Shown here piece after piece: positions 24,967 through 33,958 of a stretch of 64,000 nucleotides of DNA (the stretch's first letter is position 1; every line of letters starts with the position of its first letter). The notes beneath the pieces are model-generated. The model saw only the letters and a program-made list of their open reading frames with translations. It did no database searches and had not been told where the DNA came from. Location of the stretch: assembly GCF_046297875.1 (NCBI RefSeq), contig NZ_JBKBHD010000001.1, positions 62,001 to 126,000 on the forward strand. Reading direction: 5' to 3'. Origin of the DNA: Parvibaculum sp046297875 (lineage in GTDB: Bacteria > Pseudomonadota > Alphaproteobacteria > Parvibaculales > Parvibaculaceae). The position numbers and the translations under genes are program-made.

Positions 24967-26508
24967 TTGAGCGAGTGGATCTGGTGTTATTCGGACCGGC
25001 TGAGCGCCCGGCCCGGCGAGAGCGTTACCCTTCACATCTCGGCGACGGGCGGCACATGCGACATCGAGATCGCGCGGCTCGGCAAAAAGCGCGACGTGGT
25101 GTTCACCGAAAGCGGCATCAAGACCGGGCAGCATGATGTGCCGGTGAATGCGCATGTTCACGGATGCGGCTGGCCGCAGACGCATCGCATCACTACCGGA
25201 GACTGGAAGAGCGGCTATTATGAAATCCTGCTGAAAGCGGCGGATGGCGCGATTTGCCGCCACATGCTTTGCGTGAAAGCCGCAAAGCCTGCCGCAAAGG
25301 CCGTTGTCGTACTCTCGACCAACACCTATCACGCCTATAATTCTTGGGGCGGCGCGAACACCTATGCCTGGGTGGGCGGGCCCCACCCCGCCCCCTTGCC
25401 CACCGATCCGGCAGAGCATGCCATCGCCGCGCGGCTTTCGCTCGAGCGGCCTTTCTCGGCCGGGCTGATGCAGCCCGTTTCGCCACGACACCGGCTCGTG
25501 AATGAAAGGCGCCGCGGCTTTCGCGAGCGTGCACTGGCAGGCGAAGTCGCCCATGAAGCCAAGGCGGGCGGCAATGGCTGGGACTGCCCGTCCGGCTTCA
25601 CCGACAAATGGGAACATGCCTTCGTTCAATGGGCGGAAGAGAACGGCGTCGAACTCGACTACCTCACCGATTACGACCTTGAAGCCGAGCGCGACGCGCT
25701 TGACGGCTACAAGGCGGCGCTCTTTGTGGGCCACAGCGAATACTGGTCCCGTGGCGAGCGCGAGGAAGCCGAACGCTTCGTCGATGCGGGCGGCAGGGCG
25801 ATTATTCTTTCCGGCAATACCTGCTACTGGCAGTGCCGCTTCGAGGATGGCGGCCGGACCTTCGTCGCCTTCAAGGGCCGCGCGGAGGAAGAAGACCCCT
25901 ATATGACCGATCCCGCGAAACGCCATCTCACCTCCGGCCTCTGGTCCGCGCCCTGGACGGGCGCACCGGAAGCGCAGCTTACCGGCCTCTCGTTTCTTTT
26001 CGGCGGCTATCACCGCTTCGGGCTCTGCACCGCGCGGGGCATTGGCGGCTATACGGTCTGGCGCGAGGACCATTGGGCGCTTAAGGATGCGGACCTTTAC
26101 TGGGGCGATGTCTTCGGCGACGAGTGCCGTCTTGTCGGGTATGAGAATGACGGCTGCCCGCTGACCTTTGGCGAGGACGGGTTGCCCCGGCCCGTGGCGC
26201 GGCTCGGCGTGCCGGAGAATCTCGAAATCATCGCGACGGCGCCCGCAACGCTCAGCGAGCCTGAATCGCCTTATGGCGGCGTCGTGCCGCCTGAAGCCTG
26301 GGGGCCGCTGACCCGCGCCTTTGCAAGCTTCGACTCGCCCGCCAACCGCGCACGGATGATGCGCGGCCATGCGGTGATGGCGAGCTTCAGGCGCGGCAAG
26401 GGCGAGGTTTTCAATTCCGGCACGACCGAATGGGCCTATGGGCTTCAGGCGCGCAATCCCTTCGTGGAGCAGATCACGAAAAATGTGCTCGCGCGCTTTC
26501 TCGGTTGA
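24967..26508 (+). CDS. N,N-dimethylformamidase large-subunit-like protein
   Basis: A 513-residue protein starting at TTG 24967 (no earlier or nearby ATG fits; AGAGGGCAAGG lies upstream). An N-terminal beta-sandwich (SARPGESVTLHISATGG) is followed by the DMFase beta-subunit C-terminal fold: VVVLSTNTYHAYNSWGGANT, WDCPSGFTDKWEHAF, FVGHSEYWSRGER and IILSGNTCYWQCRFE. Known DMFases hydrolyse dimethylformamide using an Fe centre and a small subunit, which I do not see here. The true substrate may be another amide. It precedes modABC by 55 bases. Confidence 0.75.
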   Translation: MSEWIWCYSDRLSARPGESVTLHISATGGTCDIEIARLGKKRDVVFTESGIKTGQHDVPVNAHVHGCGWPQTHRITTGDWKSGYYEILLKAADGAICRHMLCVKAAKPAAKAVVVLSTNTYHAYNSWGGANTYAWVGGPHPAPLPTDPAEHAIAARLSLERPFSAGLMQPVSPRHRLVNERRRGFRERALAGEVAHEAKAGGNGWDCPSGFTDKWEHAFVQWAEENGVELDYLTDYDLEAERDALDGYKAALFVGHSEYWSRGEREEAERFVDAGGRAIILSGNTCYWQCRFEDGGRTFVAFKGRAEEEDPYMTDPAKRHLTSGLWSAPWTGAPEAQLTGLSFLFGGYHRFGLCTARGIGGYTVWREDHWALKDADLYWGDVFGDECRLVGYENDGCPLTFGEDGLPRPVARLGVPENLEIIATAPATLSEPESPYGGVVPPEAWGPLTRAFASFDSPANRARMMRGHAVMASFRRGKGEVFNSGTTEWAYGLQARNPFVEQITKNVLARFLG

Positions 26509-26562
26509 GCGGATATAGTGGCGCCGCCCGGCTTCCGCCGGGCCGTCACCGGGAGCCTTCGC

Positions 26563-27339
26563 ATGACATCCCTCTGGCCGGGCCTGCTTCTCGCCGCCGC
26601 GCTATTCGCGGCACCTGCGGCTGCGGATGAAAAGCCTCTTGTGGCAGCAGCATCGGACCTGCAATTCGCGCTGACCGAAGTTGCCGCCGCCTTCACGGAA
26701 ACGACGGGGAAAGAGGTTCGGCTTTCCTTCGGCTCTTCGGGCAATTTTTTCCGCCAGATCAAACAGGGCGCACCGTTCGAGCTGTTCTTCTCGGCGGATG
26801 AGGATTTCGTGTCAGACCTCGCGAAAGACGGACTAACGGAAGATGATGGCGTGCTTTATGCCGTGGGGCGGATCGCGCTCTTGCTGCCGCATGGCTCGCC
26901 GCTGAAGGCGGACCCGTCGCTCGGCGATGTTCGCGAGGCACTCGATGACGGGCGGCTCAAACGGTTCGCTATCGCAAACCCGGAACATGCACCATATGGC
27001 ATGCGCGCCGAAGAAGCGCTGCGCGAGGCGGACGTATGGGAAACAATCAGGGACAGGCTGGTGCTCGGCGAAAACGTGTCGCAGGCAGCGCAATTCGCGC
27101 TGTCGGGCAATGCGCAGGGCGGCATCGTTGCCTGGTCGCTGGCACTCGCACCGGAGCTTGCCGCGAGAGCCGATCACGTGCTCATTCCCGATCACATGCA
27201 CCAGCCGTTGCTGCAGCGCGCCGCCGCGATCAAGGGCGCGGGCGCGACGGCGCGGGCATTCCTGACTTTCGTGCAAGGCGAAGAAGCGCGCAGCATCATG
27301 CGGCGCTATGGCTTCGTGCTGCCGGGCGAAGAGGCATAG
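26563..27339 (+). CDS. modA: Molybdate ABC transporter, substrate-binding protein
   Basis: A 258-residue periplasmic protein. Signal peptide WPGLLLAAALFAAPAAADE with cleavage near AAA. The mature part opens with VAAASDLQFALTEVAAAF and RLSFGSSGNFFRQIKQGAPF, the oxyanion-binding Ser clusters of ModA, and includes FFSADEDFVSDLAKDGL and FAIANPEHAPYGMRAEEAL. It captures molybdate or tungstate. Start ATG 26563 has GGGAG upstream. First gene of modABC, with 7 bases to modB. Confidence 0.93.
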   Translation: MTSLWPGLLLAAALFAAPAAADEKPLVAAASDLQFALTEVAAAFTETTGKEVRLSFGSSGNFFRQIKQGAPFELFFSADEDFVSDLAKDGLTEDDGVLYAVGRIALLLPHGSPLKADPSLGDVREALDDGRLKRFAIANPEHAPYGMRAEEALREADVWETIRDRLVLGENVSQAAQFALSGNAQGGIVAWSLALAPELAARADHVLIPDHMHQPLLQRAAAIKGAGATARAFLTFVQGEEARSIMRRYGFVLPGEEA

Positions 27340-27346
27340 GCGCAAG

Positions 27347-28015
27347 ATGGACTGGGAAGCCTTCACCCTCAGCCTGCGGCTTGGCGCACTCACGGTGCTG
27401 CTGCTTGTCCCGCTTGCGATCCTTGCAGGGCGCGCGCTTGCCGTATCGCGCTTCCGGGGTAAGCCCGCCATCGAGGCGCTCGTGACGCTGCCGCTGGTAC
27501 TGCCGCCCACCGTGCTCGGCTTCTATCTTCTGTCGGGCTTCGGCACAGGAAATTCTTTCGGCCGGGCGTTCGAGGCAGTTTTCGGCACATCACTCGTCTT
27601 CACCTTCGAGGGGCTGTTGCTCGCCTCGCTCATCGTCAACATTCCCTTCGCGATGCAGCCGATCCAGCGCGCTTTCGAGGCGGTGGGGCCGGAACTGCGC
27701 GAAGCGTCCGCAAGTTGCGGCAATGGCTGGTGGCGGAGCCTCTGGCGCATCGAACTGCCGCTTGCCTGGCCAGGCATTCTCACCGGCATGGCGCTCACCT
27801 TCGCGCATACGCTTGGCGAATTCGGCGTGGTGCTGATGGTGGGCGGCTCCATTCCCGGCGAGACGCGCACCGTTTCCATCGCGATCTATGACCGCGTGCA
27901 GGCATTCGACGAGGCGGCGGCAGGCGAAATGGCCGCCGTGCTGCTTGCGATATCGCTTGCCACCATCGCACTCACCTTCTTCCTCACGCAGCGCATCGGG
28001 CGGCGACATGGATAG
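27347..28015 (+). CDS. modB: Molybdate ABC transporter, permease
   Basis: A 222-residue inner-membrane permease with five or six segments. TLPLVLPPTVLGFYLL is the ModB hallmark, and the cytoplasmic coupling motif reads EASASCGNGWWRSLWRIELP then LPLAWPGILTGMAL. It dimerises and pairs with ModC. ATG 27347 fits the N-terminal membrane segment. Its 3' end overlaps the modC start by 8 bases, so translation is coupled. Confidence 0.93.
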   Translation: MDWEAFTLSLRLGALTVLLLVPLAILAGRALAVSRFRGKPAIEALVTLPLVLPPTVLGFYLLSGFGTGNSFGRAFEAVFGTSLVFTFEGLLLASLIVNIPFAMQPIQRAFEAVGPELREASASCGNGWWRSLWRIELPLAWPGILTGMALTFAHTLGEFGVVLMVGGSIPGETRTVSIAIYDRVQAFDEAAAGEMAAVLLAISLATIALTFFLTQRIGRRHG

Positions 28016-28724
28016 GGGTCTCTCCGTTCGCGTGGCGCAGGCGGCGCCCTTCCCGCTCGAAGCGGCGTTTGATGTGGCGCCCGGCGAGGTGATGGCGCTT
28101 GTCGGCCCGTCCGGCAGCGGCAAGACGACGGTGCTCAGGAGCATTGCCGGTTTCCACAAGCCGCAGGATGGGCTCATTATCTGCAATGGCGCCTCATGGT
28201 TCGACAGCGCGGCACATGTTTCGCTCGCGTCGCGCGAGCGGCGGGCGGGCTTCGTCTTCCAGTCCTATGCGCTGTTTCCGCATATGACGGCGCTTCAGAA
28301 TGTCATGGAAGCATTTGGCGACAGGCCGCATGGAGAACGCGAAGAAGCTGCGCGCGCACTTCTCGCCCGCGTTCATCTAGATACACATGGCGGGCGGCGC
28401 CCGGCCGAACTTTCCGGCGGCGAGCAGCAGCGCGTCGCCGTGGCGCGTGCGCTGGCGCGGCGGCCGGACGTGTTGTTGATGGACGAACCCTTTTCCGCCG
28501 TCGACCGGATGACGAGGCGCAAGCTTCGTCAGGAACTGGAAGAGCTGCGCCGCGAGCTGCCCATGCCCGTCGTTCTCGTCACGCATGATCTCGACGATGT
28601 GCGCCGCCTCGCCGACCGGCTTTGCGTCATGCACATGGGCCGCATCCTGCAGGCCGGGAAGACGGCGGATGTTCTCGCGCATCCGGCGGATGCAACGATC
28701 GCCGAACTTCTCGACATCGAATAG
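28008..28724 (+). CDS. modC: Molybdate ABC transporter, ATP-binding protein (short form)
   Basis: A 238-residue ATPase. Walker A is GPSGSGKTT near residue 33, signature LSGGEQQRVAVARALAR, Walker B VLLMDEPFSAVDR, switch His in VTHDLDDVRRLADR. Typical ModC proteins are about 350 residues and end in a molybdate-binding Mop/TOBE domain; here the protein stops after the nucleotide domain (IAELLDIE), so this regulatory domain is absent. Position directly after modAB supports the assignment. No ModE regulator is nearby. Confidence 0.88.
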   Translation: MDRGLSVRVAQAAPFPLEAAFDVAPGEVMALVGPSGSGKTTVLRSIAGFHKPQDGLIICNGASWFDSAAHVSLASRERRAGFVFQSYALFPHMTALQNVMEAFGDRPHGEREEAARALLARVHLDTHGGRRPAELSGGEQQRVAVARALARRPDVLLMDEPFSAVDRMTRRKLRQELEELRRELPMPVVLVTHDLDDVRRLADRLCVMHMGRILQAGKTADVLAHPADATIAELLDIE

Positions 28725-28730
28725 AAGCCG

Positions 28731-29588
28731 TCAGCGCGGCCGGTCGCCGATGATCGTCACGCGCTCCATGCGCCGCACGGCCGGCCAGTAGTCCGAGACT
28801 GCATAGTGCTGACAGGCGCGATTGTCCCAGAAGGCGATGGAATTCTTCTGCCAGCGGAAGCGGCACTGGTATTCCGGGATCGCCGCCTGCGCATAGAGAT
28901 GGGCGAGCAGCGCATCGGATTCCGCGCGCTCCATGCCCACGATATATTGCGTGAAGGCGGTGTTCACATAGATACCCTTGCGGCCTGTTTCGGGATGCGT
29001 GCGCACGACCGGATGTTCGGCCATCGGGTACATCTTGTTCATTTCCTCGATTTCCGCTTCCGACATGCCGCGATTGCGCATCATCTTCCGGAAATGCGCA
29101 AAGTCGTGGATCGCAATGGCGCCGTCGATCCGCTCTTTCACGTCGTCCGAAAGGCCGTCATAGGCGGCATACATATCGGAGAAGAGCGTGTCGCCACCGA
29201 CTTCGGGTACTTCAAGCGCGCGCAGCACCGAGCCGAGCGAGGGGCAGAGCCGCCAGGTCACATCGCTGTGCCAGACATTCTCGCGGCCCTTGCTGTCGCG
29301 GTCATGGGTGATCGCCAGCACTTCCGGGTAGCCGGGCTTCTGCGGCGCGAAAGGATGCACCTCAAGCTCGCCGAACTGGCGCGCGAATGCGAGATGCTCG
29401 TCCGTGGTGATGTCCTGATCGCGGAAGAAGATCACCTTCCAGTCGAGTAGCGCCTGGCGGAGCACGGCAAGCAGGCCCGCCGTCATTGGCTTCGACAGAT
29501 CGATGCCGGAAATTTCCGCACCGATCGTTGGCGTCAGCGGTGCAATGGAAAAGGGGGCGGCTTCCGCCGCTCTGGCTGCCTGGCTCAT
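28731..29588 (-). CDS. TauD/TfdA-family 2-oxoglutarate dioxygenase
   Basis: A 285-residue Fe(II)/2-oxoglutarate enzyme. The metal-binding HxD is in NVWHSDVTW and the distal His in FWDNRACQHYAVSDY; the 2-oxoglutarate Arg should be in RRMERVTI. KVIFFRDQDITTDEHLAFAR, GGDTLFSDMYAAYDGLSDD and RKGIYVNTAFTQYIVGM are family blocks. Substrates of the family include taurine, alkyl sulfates and phenoxyacids; none can be chosen here. Start ATG 29588 follows CGGGAGAAAG. It is divergent from an IclR regulator, its likely controller, and converges on modC with 6 bases between. Confidence 0.9.
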   Translation of the reverse strand: MSQAARAAEAAPFSIAPLTPTIGAEISGIDLSKPMTAGLLAVLRQALLDWKVIFFRDQDITTDEHLAFARQFGELEVHPFAPQKPGYPEVLAITHDRDSKGRENVWHSDVTWRLCPSLGSVLRALEVPEVGGDTLFSDMYAAYDGLSDDVKERIDGAIAIHDFAHFRKMMRNRGMSEAEIEEMNKMYPMAEHPVVRTHPETGRKGIYVNTAFTQYIVGMERAESDALLAHLYAQAAIPEYQCRFRWQKNSIAFWDNRACQHYAVSDYWPAVRRMERVTIIGDRPR

Positions 29589-29669
29589 GACTTTCTCCCG
29601 GAATGACCATTTCCCGTGCTCTGGGAGAAAGCCTAGCGCCGATGCGGCGGGCGCCGCGCCCTGAAAGTT

Positions 29670-29697
29670 TTGCGATTCCGTCTGGCGGAATTATAAT
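29670..29697 (+). promoter_or_regulatory. Promoter with palindromic operator before the IclR gene
   Basis: A near-consensus promoter: -35 TTGCGA (29670-29675), 16-base spacer, -10 TATAAT (29692-29697), 27 bases before the ATG at 29725. The spacer is occupied by ATTCCG-TCTGG-CGGAAT (29675-29691), a perfect inverted repeat of a form (TTCC...GGAA) seen at IclR-family sites. Binding there would block the promoter, so autorepression is likely. Confidence 0.65.
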
Positions 29698-29724
29698 TAC
29701 CCGATTGCCACTTCGAGGACGACA

Positions 29725-30516
29725 ATGCCGAAGCCAGCCGGAAATGCGGAAGGTGTGCAGCCCGTACAGAGGAGCTTCACACTGCTGGAAGCGCTGAATG
29801 GCGCGGGCCGCTCCACGCTCGCGCGCCTGCACGAAGCGACCGGCCTGCCGAAGCCGACCATCGTGCGCCTGCTCGATACGCTCATTGCGGCGGGCTATGT
29901 GCGCCGCGTGTCGCGCGTGGCGGGCTATGAACTCACCGAGCGCGTGCTCCGGCTATCGAGCGGCTTCCGGCATACCGATCTCGTGGTCGAAGCGGCGCGG
30001 CCGTTTCTCTCCGCTCTCACTGCCGCCTATAAATGGCCGGTAGCGCTTGCGACCTTCGACCGGGACGCGATGCTGGTGCGGATTTCGACGCGGCATGAAA
30101 GCCCGTTCAGCACAGATCCCGACTGGCTCAACAAGCGGCTTGCGATGATGCTTTCCGCGCTCGGCCGCGCCTATCTTGCCTTCTGCCCCGATGAAGAGCG
30201 CGAATTGACCCTCGCCGTGCTGAGATCGTCCAAGGCGGCGATGAATACAACGGCTCGCGACGAGAAATATGTGTCCGCGCTTCTTTCCGGCATCCGCCGT
30301 CAAGGCTATGCGAACACCGCGCCGATGCGTGGCGATCCCGCGATGGGCATCGCCATACCGATCATGGAGGGCGAAAAAGTCGCCGCCTGTATCACCATGC
30401 GTTACCTCGGCTCGACCATGAGCGAAGCGCAGGCCGTGGAGCGCTATCTCGCGCCAATGCAGCGCGCGGCGCAGGGCATCGCAACCGCACATGAAAGGCT
30501 CGTCAGCGCCGCGTGA
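29725..30516 (+). CDS. IclR-family transcriptional regulator
   Basis: A 263-residue regulator. The winged HTH is at about residues 12-70 (QRSFTLLEALNGAGRSTLAR, HEATGLPKPTIVRLLDTLIA), followed by the IclR effector domain with LVVEAARPFLSALTAAYKWP, RISTRHESPFS and the ligand-pocket-like GYANTAPMRGDPAMGIAIPI. The family controls aromatic and aliphatic catabolic genes. It is divergent from the TauD-type dioxygenase, with a palindrome inside its own promoter. The 3' end overlaps the convergent GH5 gene by 14 bases. SD GAGGA precedes ATG 29725. Confidence 0.92.
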   Translation: MPKPAGNAEGVQPVQRSFTLLEALNGAGRSTLARLHEATGLPKPTIVRLLDTLIAAGYVRRVSRVAGYELTERVLRLSSGFRHTDLVVEAARPFLSALTAAYKWPVALATFDRDAMLVRISTRHESPFSTDPDWLNKRLAMMLSALGRAYLAFCPDEERELTLAVLRSSKAAMNTTARDEKYVSALLSGIRRQGYANTAPMRGDPAMGIAIPIMEGEKVAACITMRYLGSTMSEAQAVERYLAPMQRAAQGIATAHERLVSAA

Positions 30517-32476
30517 TTGAAACGCCGACCTTGCCCGAACCGACCGCATGGACAAAGAGGCGCTGGTTTTCGTCGTCGCGCCGCATCTCTCCACCTTCGA
30601 CTTCCACGTCATACCCGTTCGGATACTGGATTGCGGGTACGAAGATCTCCGTCTCGCCATCGCCATCCACTTCATAGACGAAACGGAAGGCGCCGGTTTC
30701 GCGCTTGAACTTCATCTTGAGCGGGCGGCCCGCGACCACCCGTGCATAGGGCCGGACGAAGCCCTTAAGCGCGCGGCCTCCGCTGTTGATGTCGGACGGG
30801 TCTTCGCGCTGGTCGATGCTGTAGATCGACAGATCTTCCTGGTTCCAGCCATCGCCGACCGCCTGGTCGTTGCGGTTCGACGCGGTGTAATTCCATTGCG
30901 TCGAATTCATCAGAAGCTGGTCGAGCGCGTTGTACATGAGATCAAGCGCAATGATGTGCTTTTCCCAGGGGCCGTCCGTGCGGTCGCCCTTGTTCCATTC
31001 CCGGTAGGCGGCGGCATCGTCGAGATCGAAGGGAATACCGAATTCACCGAGCAGAGTCGGTGCACCCGTGCCAAGGTTGAGGCCATGCGAGGCATTTTTC
31101 AAATGCCCGAGCTGACGCACATAGGAGGCTTCGATTGCCTGCGCGCCCTCGGTCGTGCGGCCGGTATAGGGATTGATCTTGACGGGAAAGTCGAAGCGTT
31201 TGGTCGAAAGCGTCACGATATCGTACCAGTGGCTCGCATTCACGGTGCGCAGCGGTGTGTCCTGCGGGAAGCCGCGGCCGAGCCCTGCGCCGGGATCGAG
31301 TTCTGCAAAAAGCAGCCAGTCATCATTGATCGCGCGCATCCGCTCGGCCACGCGGGCGAAGAACGGTCCCATGAAATCATGTTCCATGTCATAGCGGTCG
31401 CCATTGCCGCGGCGAATGAAGAACTCTTCGTCGAGCGCCTCAATCTGCCCGCCCTCGATGCGGTAGACGCCGGCCCGCTCGAAGGGGCAGGCGCGGCCCT
31501 CGCGCCAGATCGAAACGCCATCGCCGTTCACAAGCACATCGCGCTTTTTCACCACGGCGCGCGCGTCCCAGTCGATTCCCATTTCCGGGATTTCGCGGGC
31601 GAGACCGCGCGCGGCGGCGAAGCCGTCCAGCGGTGACCAGGCAAGGCCCGGCCTCGCGGGGAACGGGTTTTTATCGCTCGGGCCGAGATGGCGATAGCTC
31701 AGATATTGCCCGACATAGCCGGAGCCCGGCTCGTTCAGCGAGTCGAAGCCGATGACATTCGTGAGATCCTTCACGCGCGCCGCGATCGCTTCCATCGCGC
31801 CGAGATAATGCTCCTGCAGATAGTCCTGCGCCGGGCGGCCTTCGACGAGGAAATCGGGGCAGAAGGTGTTGCCGGAGAAGAACAGCGTCCACATGATCGC
31901 GTTCGCCGGATATTTGTAGTTCTGCGACCATGTCATGGTCGGGTAGTTCTCTTCCTGCCTTCCGCCGCGCGCGAAGTCATATTTGTACTGCATGACATGC
32001 GCCGCGCCCGAGGCGTGGAACTTCGTGAAGTCGAGCCCCACCGCGTCGAAAAGCCAGCCCGGCGCGCCGTCGCCGCCCGTCATGCGGCTCCAGACGTCCT
32101 GATGGAAGTCGACAAAGACATACATGCCGTAGTCGCCGGCCATGCGGCAGAGCGAGGCGAAATAATCGAGATACGCTTCGTCGTAGCGGCCAGGCCCTTC
32201 ATGCTCCACCGCTTCCCATGTCGTCAGCAGGCGCAAGCAATTGAAGCCCCAGGCCTTCAGCCGCGAGAAATGCTCGTCGGCTTCGGCGAGCGGAAAGGGC
32301 CTGCCGACAAAGGACACAGTGCGGTGATCGGAAAAATCGGTCGGGATGCTGGTATGCCCGTTCGGCGTGAAGGGCACCTTGCAGTCGCCGCCGAGATTGA
32401 CGCCGCGCAGGATGCGCCACCGCCCTTCCCTGTCGCGGAACCACTCCCCATCGATCTCGAGCCTTGGCAGCGCCAT
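30503..32476 (-). CDS. Glycoside hydrolase family 5 protein (endoglycoceramidase/steryl-glucosidase-like)
   Basis: A 657-residue GH5 enzyme. The (beta/alpha)8 domain has LRGVNLGGDCK, WGFNCLRLLTTWEAVEHEGPG (split: WGFNCLRLLTTWEAVEHEG), VFVDFHQDVWSRMTGGDGAP, the acid/base Glu (about 247) in DSLNEPGSG and the nucleophile Glu (about 476) in LLGEFGIPFD. A C-terminal beta-sandwich of about 100 residues follows (TGAFRFVYEVDGDGETEIFV). The motifs match the branch with fungal steryl-glucosidases and endoglycoceramidase-related proteins (GH5_12-like). No signal peptide, so probably cytosolic. Start ATG 32476 has GGGGAGGA upstream. Confidence 0.82.
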   Translation of the reverse strand: MALPRLEIDGEWFRDREGRWRILRGVNLGGDCKVPFTPNGHTSIPTDFSDHRTVSFVGRPFPLAEADEHFSRLKAWGFNCLRLLTTWEAVEHEGPGRYDEAYLDYFASLCRMAGDYGMYVFVDFHQDVWSRMTGGDGAPGWLFDAVGLDFTKFHASGAAHVMQYKYDFARGGRQEENYPTMTWSQNYKYPANAIMWTLFFSGNTFCPDFLVEGRPAQDYLQEHYLGAMEAIAARVKDLTNVIGFDSLNEPGSGYVGQYLSYRHLGPSDKNPFPARPGLAWSPLDGFAAARGLAREIPEMGIDWDARAVVKKRDVLVNGDGVSIWREGRACPFERAGVYRIEGGQIEALDEEFFIRRGNGDRYDMEHDFMGPFFARVAERMRAINDDWLLFAELDPGAGLGRGFPQDTPLRTVNASHWYDIVTLSTKRFDFPVKINPYTGRTTEGAQAIEASYVRQLGHLKNASHGLNLGTGAPTLLGEFGIPFDLDDAAAYREWNKGDRTDGPWEKHIIALDLMYNALDQLLMNSTQWNYTASNRNDQAVGDGWNQEDLSIYSIDQREDPSDINSGGRALKGFVRPYARVVAGRPLKMKFKRETGAFRFVYEVDGDGETEIFVPAIQYPNGYDVEVEGGEMRRDDENQRLFVHAVGSGKVGVSITRR

Positions 32477-32550
32477 CACGTCCTCCCCTTCTCCCTTGTT
32501 GTAATTGAGGATAGCGGGCACCATCGGCGCGCACAAACCGGGGGACGATC

Positions 32551-33594
32551 ATGACCGCATTGCCGCCGCTGCCTGCGCAGCCCGAGGACACGCCCTGGCC
32601 GACCGGCGACTGGCCGAGGAGCGATCTGCCCACAAATATGGACCGGGCGCGCTTCCAGCGGCTGATGGACCATGCCTTTGCGGCGACGCCGCCCGCCGAT
32701 CTCGGCGAGACATTTTGCGTGGTCGTCATCAAGGGCGGACGGCTGATCCACGAGCAATACGCGGCGAGCCACGGGCCGGATGCGACCTGCCCCTCATGGT
32801 CGAAGGCGAAAAGCATCACCCATGCGCTTGTCGGAATGCTGGTGAAGGACGGCAGGATCGATATTCACGCCCCGGCAGATGTGCCCGAATGGCGGCAGCG
32901 GGACGATCCACGCCGCGCCATCACCCTCGATCAATTGCTGCGCATGTCGAGCGGCCTTGCCTTCCGCGAGGATTACGTGCCGGAGCATCCCTCCGACGTG
33001 ATCGAGATGCTATGGGGCGCGGGCAAGGAGGATGTGGCTCATTTCGCCGCGTCATTTCCGCTCGAGCATGAGCCGGGCAGCTTCTGGTCCTATGCGAGCG
33101 GCACGACGAATATCGTCGCCCGTGCGGCGGCGCGGGCTGCCAATGCCTTCGGGCCGGACTTTGAAGCCTTCATGCGGGAGCGGCTTTTCGGCCCGCTTGG
33201 CATGGCCTCGCCCATCCCGAAATTCGACCGGGCGGGCACCTTCATCGGCTCGTCCTTCTGCTATTGCACGCCGCGCGACTTTGCGCGCTTCGGGCTCCTT
33301 TATCTCCGGGACGGTGTGTGGGACGGAAAGCGCCTGCTGCCCGAAGGCTGGGTGGATTACGCCCGCACACCCACCTGGCAGCAGGCAGGCGCGGAAGAGC
33401 CCTATGGCGCGCATTGGTGGCTCGGGATTGCGGGCCCCGGCAGCTTTTCGGCGAATGGTTTTGAGGGGCAATACACGGTCGTCATTCCCGATCTCGACAT
33501 GGTGATCGTCAGGAACGGCAAGACCTCGCTCGAAATGAAGCAAAATCCGAAAAAGTGGATCGCCGATATAGCCGATTGCTTCAGGACGGCCTGA
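32551..33594 (+). CDS. Beta-lactamase-fold serine hydrolase (class C/NylB-like)
   Basis: A 347-residue serine hydrolase. The nucleophile motif is Ser84-x-x-Lys87 within SWSKAKSITHALVG, the Tyr motif is YASGTTN near 181, and the third box is probably the HWWLGI/GQYTVVIPD region. The layout fits the NylB/esterase branch of class C-like proteins rather than true beta-lactamases; it has no signal peptide. It likely hydrolyses an ester or amide. Divergent from the GH5 gene with 74 bases between the starts. ATG 32551 follows GGGGGACG. Confidence 0.87.
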   Translation: MTALPPLPAQPEDTPWPTGDWPRSDLPTNMDRARFQRLMDHAFAATPPADLGETFCVVVIKGGRLIHEQYAASHGPDATCPSWSKAKSITHALVGMLVKDGRIDIHAPADVPEWRQRDDPRRAITLDQLLRMSSGLAFREDYVPEHPSDVIEMLWGAGKEDVAHFAASFPLEHEPGSFWSYASGTTNIVARAAARAANAFGPDFEAFMRERLFGPLGMASPIPKFDRAGTFIGSSFCYCTPRDFARFGLLYLRDGVWDGKRLLPEGWVDYARTPTWQQAGAEEPYGAHWWLGIAGPGSFSANGFEGQYTVVIPDLDMVIVRNGKTSLEMKQNPKKWIADIADCFRTA

Positions 33595-33958
33595 AGCGGA
33601 AGCTCCAGAGGCAAAGCCCGGCGGTGATCGGCCCGGGCAGGATCACGCCGGATCAGTCGAGCGGAGTGCCGCCCGGACGGGCAGCGCATCCGCCCGCAAT
33701 GTCCGCGAGATGGCCAATGCCATGGCCGCCCATGAAGATCGCTGCGACAAGCAGCCCGCCGAAGCCCTGTGCAGGCCGGAAGGCGGGCAAGCAAGGCGCA
33801 GGAAAGGCGGAAAAGGCATTGTTCCATGCCACGAGGCTAGGCGCGGCGGCGCGGAGGCGACAGGACCGGCGCCTGAATTTCATGGGAGCCAATTCGCGGG
33901 GCAAATGGTGTAGGCTCGGACAAACAGCCCGAAGCGGCAGGATAGAGGGGAGACGGCA
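33595..33958. other. Intergenic stretch without a supported gene
   Basis: 364 bases between two serine hydrolase genes. Both strands have open frames, but none has a convincing ribosome site or recognisable motif. The best is a minus-strand frame at 33653-33883 (76 residues, one hydrophobic stretch LLVAAIFMGGHGIGHLA), unsupported by a Shine-Dalgarno. The last 80 bases presumably hold the promoter of the hydrolase at 33959. Confidence 0.4.

Noticed and set aside
33653..33883. Minus-strand 76-codon frame with a hydrophobic segment
   Set aside because: No ribosome binding site, no recognised family, and it lies between two well-supported plus-strand genes; listed only as part of the intergenic note.
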